The notes beneath the pieces are model-generated. The model was not told the origin of the DNA, did no database searches, and saw only the letters and a list, made by a program, of their open reading frames with translations. Of a stretch of 64,000 nt of DNA, positions 57,292 through 64,000 are shown piece after piece (position 1 is the first letter of the stretch; every line of letters begins with the position of its first letter). The position numbers were made by a program, and so were the translations under genes. The stretch covers positions 1,054,001 to 1,118,000 of the forward strand of contig CM065889.1 in NCBI GenBank assembly GCA_033439255.1. Reading direction: 5' to 3'. The DNA comes from Hericium rajendrae (taxonomy: Eukaryota; Basidiomycota; Agaricomycetes; Russulales; Hericiaceae).

Positions 57292-57610
57292 CCTGGGGCT
57301 ATCCTTCACCCATGCCCTTGTTCCCCTTTGGGACATCCTATTGTTCTCCCTCCCATTGTTCTCCTTTTGGCCACCATTGTTCTCACTCTATTGTTCGACC
57401 CATTATGGTGTCCATTGTTCTTTTCCCATTGTCGTCCCAGTACTTATAGGCTCCCTGTCGCTCACCTATTTCCCTAGATTGTCCATTTCGTCTGTACCGT
57501 ACTGTACCTCCAATACAGGTCACTGCGCTGCTAGTCGCTCTCTGCTCTCTCGCTCCCATCATCGCTGGTGACTTGGGTGGTTCTCTGCTGTCTACGACCG
57601 AGTCTTGACA
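57188..57610 (+). mobile_element. 3' LTR of C1 (423 bp)
   Basis: Matches the 5' LTR apart from one C/T difference (AGTCGCTC here, AGTTGCTC at the 5' side). CCTCA at 57611-57615 is the target duplication. Confidence 0.95.
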
Positions 57611-57615
57611 CCTCA

Positions 57616-57675
57616 GCTCCCCGACGTCTGCTAGCCACGGTGAGGATTCCCGGTACCTGTGACTGTCGCGTCACA
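57616..57675 (+). mobile_element. 3' LTR of element B, right part
   Basis: Corresponds to the last 60 bp of the 5' LTR (GCTCCCCGACGTC to GCGTCACA) and is followed by the CTCCC duplication (57676-57680). Confidence 0.92.
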
Positions 57676-57680
57676 CTCCC

Positions 57681-58284
57681 CTTTCCCATCGCCAACACCA
57701 TCGAGGGCAGTGCACTCATTCCCCTCCTCCGCTATTGTGCTGTGAAGTGTTGGGAAGCCGAAGGAGTTTGGTTTCGATTGAGATCGTGGAAACCACGTGC
57801 AGGTGCTATCTCCATTGCCTTATACATTCGAATTCGAGTTGCTTTTGACGTCGACTTGCAAGAATTCACGTTTGGTGCCTCGGACATCGCCTACCACTGT
57901 CGCCAACCCAACCGAGGATCCCCTGTGAGCATCCTGCCATCGATCTCATTCCCCTTTTGCACACTAGGTTTCTTCACCCCAGAACCCTCGCCTGAGCCTG
58001 TGTGGGCCAGAGAACGCCTCGGCCACCGATTCCTCAGAACCCCGTACTCCACCACCTTGTACCCTCGTGCCCTTGGACGTCGTCCAGTTGTGGCAGACTT
58101 CCTGTAGGTTGTCACCATTGATTCCACCGACCCCCGCTTCTAGACCACTGCACCCTTCCCACTCGGGATCTTCGAGTCCCTTGGGGACTACCACGTTTAC
58201 ACCCTTGCTGGCATCACCCAGATCCACTTTTCTCACCAAGACGCTGCCACCCGCCAGTGGTACTTCGCTGAGCACGAAGACTTC
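57681..58284 (+). pseudogene. Element C2, upstream gag-frame segment
   Basis: Aligns with C1 51076-51680. It has the same in-frame TAG as C1 (58105-58107 region) and one more, where C1 has CAG (58141). It ends with GACTTC (58279-58284), duplicated after D1 at 62156-62161. Confidence 0.88.
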
Positions 58285-61200
58285 TGAGGTGTCCCAGTCA
58301 CTGAAATACATTATATAAGGCAACTTGCCTAAAACGTATTACAAAAACCCCGGCAGTTGCTGCCCGGGGCCTTACCATGCACATTATAATTCAGTCCACT
58401 TAAGCCGCATTATAATGCGGCGCAGCGGCACCTGGGGTAGCCCAGGGGCCACGACAAAACATATATTATTGCATAAAAAAACATACCAGCCGAGATCATA
58501 AGGATCTCGGCCACCGTCGCTACTGCTCATTACCGCCGCCGTGCGCTCGTTGCGCTCGGCTACGGGCCTGCCGACGCTCCCGCGTACCCGCGCTCGCCGG
58601 CGCTTCCCTCGCGCTCGCCGGCGCTTCCTCCCGCGCACTCGCCGGCACCTCCTCCCGCGCGCTCGCCGGCACCTCCTCCCGCGCGCTCACCGGCGCCTCC
58701 TCCCGCGCTCGCCGGTGCCTCCTCCTGCGCTCGCCGGCGCCTCCTTCCGCGCTCGCCGGCGCCTCCCGTCCCGCCCCGCCGCCGCTTCCGCGTGTTGTTC
58801 CCGCTCCCGCCCCATGGCTATGCACGCGCTGCGTGCTCGTTGCGCGCGCTATTCGCCGCACGCCCGCTGCAGAGCGTGCGCGCTGCGGTGCGGTCGACGC
58901 GGCGCTACGCACCCATTTGCCGCTGGGCACCTGCGCCGTCCACTGCACGGGCCGCATCCGCCGCGGGTGTGGGCACGGGGCTGGACAGCGCGCGAGCCAT
59001 GGCACACAGCGCGGGGATGCACGGGCCACGGCACTTGGACGCGCGGGCACAGACCGCGGACCGCGGGCCACGGCGTGGGCACGCGCGGATGGCACAGGTG
59101 CGCGCGGGGAACGGTGGGGGCGCGCGAGGAATGGTGGGAACGCGTGAGGAACGGCGGGAGCGCGCAGGGAACGGCGAGAGCGTGCGGGGAATGGGCTGGG
59201 ACCCATGCGGGCAAGGCTGGAATCCGCGCGCACGAGCTGGAAAACGTGCGCACGGGCTTGAAAACGCGCGCATGGGCTGGAATCCGCGCGCACGGGGCTG
59301 GAATCCGTGCGCACGGGGCTAGGATGCGTGTGCATGGGGCTGGGATGCACGCGCACACGTTGGGATGCGCGCGCTGGAGCGCGGGCGTGGAGCTGACATC
59401 GGGAACCGGCGGGGGAGGGTGCCTTGAGGGCGTCGTTCGCGTCTGCATGCGTTGCTACACGATAGGGCGTGCGTGGTGGTGGGCCGACGCACACGCAAAT
59501 GCAAACGTGTCGGCATGAATGCGGCGTGGCGGGGATGGAGATGGGGATGGGGATGGGGATGGGGTCGAGATGGGGGGTCTGGTGCGAGCACGCGGTTGCT
59601 AGGGCGCGTGCGACGTTGTCAGGTGGGCGGTGGTCACATTGCGTGGGTGCGCAGGTCTTCAGGCGGTGCTAGATACGCATTTGCAAGCGCGGGGGGAGGG
59701 GGATGTGCGGACGGGGGCGGGTGCTGTTCGGGCTGCGTGCGATGCCACGTCAGCACGTTGGCGGGCTGCAATAAGAAGATTTCGTCAGTAAACTGCTCAG
59801 ATACAAGAAAGAATAGAAAAAACTTACGAGTTTATGGGCTATTGAGCCCTACAGCATCCCCGCTTGATGGGAGGATGAGGAAGAGGAGAGGAGAGGCCAC
59901 GAGCCTTGTGGCACCGACTGGCAATTGCCGAACAGGGCACCGAACGAGGCTGGCCAAAATTCGAACACAATTTGCCAGGCGTAGAAATTTTATTAAATTC
60001 TACAAATAATATAGTAGCTGTAGATACAATGACATAGTGTATATACGAAGTTTGGTATGAATAGAATGCACTGAAAGTGCCCGATGCTCGAAGCACTGAT
60101 AAGCACGTCTAAAATGAACGGCGCTTGTCAATACTGCCAAACGCGTCGAGCTCGAATCGACGTCTCGGGCACGCCGGACATCCGATTCAAGTCGCGATTT
60201 CTTAGCACGACTCCCTCCTACCATCTATCGGTCTGCTAAAATATATTGGGGCATACCATAACTATATAGTCATACTTTTTCAGATTTTTTGATAGCCCAG
60301 ATCTATAGGATCTGAGTAGGGTTGATGGTTTTCGGTCGTTTCAGGCCAGGTTTTTCAAGTTTTTCGAGTCTCGAGGTCTCAAATTTTCATCAAAATATTT
60401 GTACTTTCAGAAATATATGGTACATAGCTTTTATAAACGTTTTGAGCAACTCGTTTCTCCAATTTCGAAGGACTGAAGCCTGCATAACCTGAACTATGCA
60501 TTAGGGTTACCGAATAATACTGTATGTTTGCCCTCCTGACTCTACTGTGGCCGAGAATCGCTCAACCTTTCTATGATGCATTCTATGCTGCTATAGGTAC
60601 ATATCTATCATTCAATTTATGTCTTATGCGGTCCAGAAACCGCCCAAAACTCGACTCCTCCTCCTCGCTCGGGCTTCTCGGGCTTCTACCGCCGCTCGGC
60701 GATTTCCAAGCCGCGCCACAGCTGGTGGGCAGCTCGTCCTCTCCCTCTGCACCCTCCTCCCTTTCCTGCCCACCCTTCTCCCTCTTCGCATTCACGCGCA
60801 CCTCCGCGCTCTTCGCACGCCTCTCCTCACTCTCCGCTCGCCCTCTCCCTCTGGTATGTCCGCTGCGCGTCCGCCGCGCTCCATGCCTCTCGACCATGCC
60901 CTCCATGGCCCACCATAGCCATCCACCCACCTCCACACACGCCGGACACGTGCAGAAGCGCGTACAAGACGCCCCAGACGCGTGTGCCCCCGCGTACAAC
61001 AACGTGGACATGCGCCCGACACCTGCGCTTTCGCGGTGCCAGCACCCATGCCCATGACAACACCCGGCGCATGTGGCCGCAGCCTCTACGCATCGCACGT
61101 CACCTGCCCGCGGCCGTCAACACCCCCAAGCGTCGTTCGACGCTTGCGACGGGTCAGCAACACCCGCGCGCGATGTGCAGTACCCCGGCACTGGCACGCG

Positions 61201-62155
61201 CAGCACAGCAACGGCGCACCGCCCCCTACCCTCATGCACTCGCGCTCGGGCCCCAGCATCCCCGTGGAACGCTAGCACCCGCGTGTGATGCCCAGCGCTC
61301 ACGCAGAATGCCCTAACAACGGCGCGCCCGACGGTGCGGCGCGGTGCGTAGCACCACGCTAGCAGTGCAGCGACGACGACCGCAGCAGCGCCTGCGGCGC
61401 TGGTGACGTGCGTCATGGCAACGAGCGAGCGGCGGTGCCAGGGAGCGAGCGACAGCAGCGGTGGGAAGCGAGCGGCGGCGGGGGCAGCAGGAGCGAGCAG
61501 CGGGGGCAGCGGGGAGCGAGCGGCGGGGGCAGCGGGGAGCGAGTGGCGGCAGGGAGTGAGTGGCGGCAGGGAGCAAGCGGCGGCGGCGGCGGGGAGCGAG
61601 CAGTGGCGGCGGCGGGGAGCGAGCGGCGGCGGCGGCGGGGAGCAAGCGGTGGCGGTGGCGGGGAGCAAGCGGCGGTGGTGGCGGGGAGCGAGCAGCGGCA
61701 GGGAGCGAGCGGCGGCGGCGGCGGGGAGCAAGTGGCGGCGGTGGCGGGGAGCGAGCAGCGGTGGTGGTGGGGAGCGAGCGGCGGTGGCGGCGGGGAGCGA
61801 GGGACGGCGGCGGGAGGCGGGCGCAGGCGTGTAGCCAAGGGCGGGAGGCGCACGGGCGCATAGCCGAGGCGGGCGCGTAGCCGAGAGCAGGATGCGGTGC
61901 CGAGGAGGGGCGGGGCAGTGCCGAGAAGGGCGCGGGTGCCGTGCCGACGGCAGGCGGGTAGATAGTGCCGACGGCAGGCGTGCCCTGCGCGCAGCAGTAG
62001 GTAGTGCACGGCCCAGTAAGTGGCCCCAACGACATTACAATACGAGTGAATTATAATGTGTGGTGCGAGTTGCTGGCCAGCAACTTTCGAGGTTTTTGTA
62101 ATACATCTCCGGCAATTTGCTGATGCACAATATAGTTTCATAGCTGGGACTGGTG
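58285..62155 (-). mobile_element. Element D1: TIR element inserted in C2 gag
   Basis: An inverted, nearly identical copy of D2 with ends GAGGTGTCCCAG and CTGGGACTGGTG and a GACTTC duplication. About 110-bp imperfect TIRs carry GTATTACAAAAACC. It is about 300 bp longer than D2 because both GC-rich minisatellites have more units: the GGCGAGCGCG type at 58600-58770 and the GGCGGGGAGCGAGC type at 61430-61810. Long open frames over the GC-rich parts exist on both strands and are low-complexity, so I do not call genes. No transposase. Confidence 0.88.
61430..61810. repeat. GGCGGCGGGGAGCGAGC minisatellite of D1
   Basis: About 18-24 bp units of the form GGCGGCGGCGGGGAGCGAGC in more than 15 copies. 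D2 has a shorter version at 46360-46590. Confidence 0.88.
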
Positions 62156-62161
62156 GACTTC

Positions 62162-62811
62162 CCCTACCTCGAACTCATTGACTTCGACGTTGCCAGAGAA
62201 GAACACCACTGCCTACACGCAGCCACTCCACCGCTCCCTACCGTTGCCCCTCCTAGTATCGACTCCCCTCCTGCACGCACCGAACCCCTCTTTGTACCAA
62301 CAGGTATCATCTTCAACGCCGTTACCAGGAAGTACTACGCATACCGTTCCAACTCTCGATGCCTAGTCGTTGGCTGGAGACCAAACCTAGTAGAAGGAAG
62401 AGATCAGTGGTTTTGGCAGGCCAGTAGCGTTTTCATCACTGAACCTGAACTCGCTCTCTCTCACCAAGTCCTAGAAGCACGCGAGCAAGAGCGAGTTGCC
62501 CGGCTTGCAGTCCTCCGCTCACCGCTACCCCCTCGCATCCCAACCCCGATACCAGTCCCCTCACCCGCTCCACCTGTCACCACTGTTACATCCACATCCA
62601 CCGTCAACGTCAAACCGACCATCGCCCCAGCTCCCCCTGTTCAGCCACCCGACGACATGTCCAACCCCGAGATCGGCGTCAAACCTGCTCCCTTTGAGGG
62701 AGATCGTTCCAAGTCCAAGGAGTTCCAGTTGCGTATTCGCTTATTCCTTCGTGCCAACTCTGTCTGGTATAAAGATGATACCGCCCAGATCTCCCTCTTC
62801 CTCGACCTCTG
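62162..62811 (+). pseudogene. Element C2 gag segment between D1 and G
   Basis: Continues the C2 frame (PYLELIDFDVAREEHH to AQISLFLDLC), matching C1 51687-52330, including the MSNPEIGVKP start of the capsid ORF. It is cut by the LTR of G. Confidence 0.9.
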
Positions 62812-63298
62812 TGTAACGGATGGTTTATCAGTTACTACTATAGTCTTCTACTTTCTTACTCTTTTCTACCTGGCTTACTTTTCGAGTTTTGCAGAGTTTC
62901 CTTATTAGGATAGCTGAGTTTGAATCATGTACTTAGAGCGGATTTCCTTATTGGGAATAAGGATCTATCTTGCCAACTCACCACCATCTGTCTGCTTTTG
63001 TCTCAGTCTCTGCTTGTTCTCCTCATATCTGAAAGGTTCTCTTGGGATCCAACCCTCAAAGGAAGGTGTGTGGCCCCCAATACCCTCATCAGGAGGTCTA
63101 TATCTGCTGCTGGCCCTCAGAGGAGGTGCCAGCTCATCACTCATCTGCTTGGCTGCAGGACTGAGGCATCCTCGGTTCTGTTAGCTCTAGCTCGTGGACT
63201 CTCTCTAGGAGGTCTACGACACCTTTATACCCTCCTCACTCGCTCGCCTACCTTGGACTTCCCGGGCAGTAGCGGCTCGACCTCTATCGTCCGTTACA
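62812..63298 (+). mobile_element. 5' LTR of element G (487 bp)
   Basis: TGTAACGGATGG to CGTCCGTTACA. It is followed by AAGGTGGATACATCCGG, the shared leader motif. About nine differences from the solo LTR at 1020-1506. Confidence 0.92.
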
Positions 63299-64000
63299 AA
63301 GGTGGATACATCCGGAAGTCCACTCATCTCTGGCTGGCTGGTGAGGACTTCACATGTCTCATTCAGTTCCCCTCTCCCTGGACGTGGCATCCATGTCCAG
63401 GTTCCTTATCTCAAGCGACGATGTCAAGTCGTCTTATCGCCATTCGCTGGAGAGCCGCGTTCTTGCTCTCCGGTCTCATTCCCTTGTCGACAGTGATCTT
63501 GTCGACAATGGGCTTGGTATCCGAGCCCATCAGTTTCGGATCAGGGAGCCCTTGCTCCACTTTGCCTTAGAGGTCATCGAGCAACTTCAATCGTTGCTCG
63601 ATCAAGTTGGGTTTTGCCTGCCATACCCCCGAGTTCTGTCTTTATGGTCGACAGGGATCTCGTTCTCTGTTCCTGTCTCCATGGGTCACCGTCTCCCTGG
63701 GACGTTCGTTGGGCCTGGCGCACTTTGCAGGCACGAGTCGCTGAAGGTGTCGATATCCTATTCCAGTATGCAGGTGCTCTTCCTCCTGCCATCAAGACTC
63801 CTCCTCCTCCTCGAGTTGAGGACCTCAGGGATGTGGAATCCATGTCCCTGGCAGTCCCAGGAGCTCTCTACCTTCGCACAGAACATGTCCCATGTGTTCT
63901 CCGGCCACTGTCTGTCGACGCAAGACTCGCTCAGTCATTCCAGGCCTCCTCCTCCTCTGGGCAGCTCCCTGCCTCCAGCTCCTCCTTCGGCCCAATTCTG
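63299..64000 (+). pseudogene. Leader and gag N-terminal region of G (partial)
   Basis: A frame around 63430-63620 gives DNGLGIRAHQFRIREPLLHF, resembling gag of A and B (GIESGRPRYQL in A). Around 63600-63640 the similarity moves to another frame (FMVDRDLVLCSCLHGSPSPW, like FIIDRKALFVQTLRGSPSLH of A), which stays open to the window end with Pro/Ser-rich sequence. The frame change means a frameshift mutation or an intron. The same region of A also changes frame. Confidence 0.65.

Larger units (their letters stand above)
50524..57610 (+). mobile_element. Element C1: complete young chromovirus retrotransposon
   Basis: 5' LTR 50524-50946 and 3' LTR 57188-57610 are 423 bp each, and I found only one difference between them. 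CCTCA flanks both sides, a perfect 5-bp duplication. Internal order: leader and open 5' frame (50945-52171), gag (52172-53161), -1 frameshift site (53152-53158), pol (to 57291). A purine tract AGAGAGGGGG precedes the 3' LTR. Pol is uninterrupted, with protease, reverse transcriptase, RNase H, integrase and chromodomain. Identical LTRs and open pol suggest recent insertion and possible activity. C2 is an older copy of the same family. Confidence 0.95.
32229..57675 (+). mobile_element. Element B: chromovirus with extra 3' ORF, carrying F, D2 and C1
   Basis: B has a 5' LTR 32229-32803 and a 3' LTR 50010-50523 plus 57616-57675, TGTAACGG to GTCACA, with a CTCCC duplication on both sides. A purine tract (AGGGGGG, near 50000-50006) stands just before the 3' LTR. 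Without the insertions F (40399-42915), D2 (46002-49569) and C1 (50524-57610), B is about 11-12 kb. It encodes one gag-pol frame ending in a chromodomain, plus a further ORF of about 1,030 codons between integrase and the 3' LTR. Four in-frame TGA codons break gag-pol. The two LTRs differ at about 14 sites, nearly all CpG transitions. Confidence 0.93.
62812..64000 (+). mobile_element. Element G: chromovirus-type retrotransposon, 5' part only
   Basis: The 5' LTR is followed by the leader motif and a gag region and runs off the window. The LTR family is that of the solo LTR at 1020. The lineage is that of A and B. Confidence 0.85.

Noticed and set aside
61117-62141. Several long overlapping frames on both strands of D1.
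   Set aside because: They follow the GC-rich minisatellite in every frame, with monotonous residue repeats.

Overview
The window is almost entirely repetitive DNA from a basidiomycete, most likely an agaricomycete mushroom. The reasons are 45-60 nt introns with GTGAGT donors and CTAAC branch sites, chromodomain-bearing Ty3/gypsy retrotransposons, and two multi-copy gene families of the kind seen in agaric genomes. No ordinary single-copy housekeeping gene, rRNA or tRNA was recognised.

Layout. 1-11.7 kb: a minus-strand chromovirus (A; 5' LTR 10169-10737) carrying a solo LTR (1020-1506) and a 4.7 kb insertion (I, 4540-9276); behind it lies the LTR and gag stub of another gypsy element (H). 11.8-16.6 kb: element K1 and a shorter, CpG-poor second copy K2, with microsatellites between them and a 205-bp foldback element inside K2. 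16.6-22.5 kb: a divergent gene pair, one a decayed agaric-type hypothetical gene (minus) interrupted by foldback element M, the other a three-exon gene with a viroplasmin/RNase H1 N-terminal-like domain (plus). 22.5-31.8 kb: elements N, L (nested in N) and J. 31.8-64 kb: a nest of retrotransposons. The oldest, C2, is split by chromovirus B (TSD CTCCC), by DNA element D1 (TSD GACTTC) and by retroelement G. B carries element F in the end of pol, D2 in an extra 3' ORF, and a young complete chromovirus C1 in its 3' LTR (TSD CCTCA).

Two things stand out. First, elements I, J, K1, L and N lack any recognisable transposase. They have CATC-type inverted termini, often flanked by 2-bp target duplications, and divergent spliced transcription units in which introns of about 45-55 nt end at the base of a conserved hairpin (arms like AGTACTGCTCG / CGAGCAGTACT). 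Fifteen such hairpins occur here. I do not recognise this as a described system. Second, the retroelements give a readable history. B has an unusual ORF between integrase and its 3' LTR, C1 has a GGGTTTT slippery site exactly before the gag stop, and most decay in A and B (nonsense codons CGA to TGA, LTR divergence, K1 versus K2) is of CpG-transition type, suggesting cytosine methylation.
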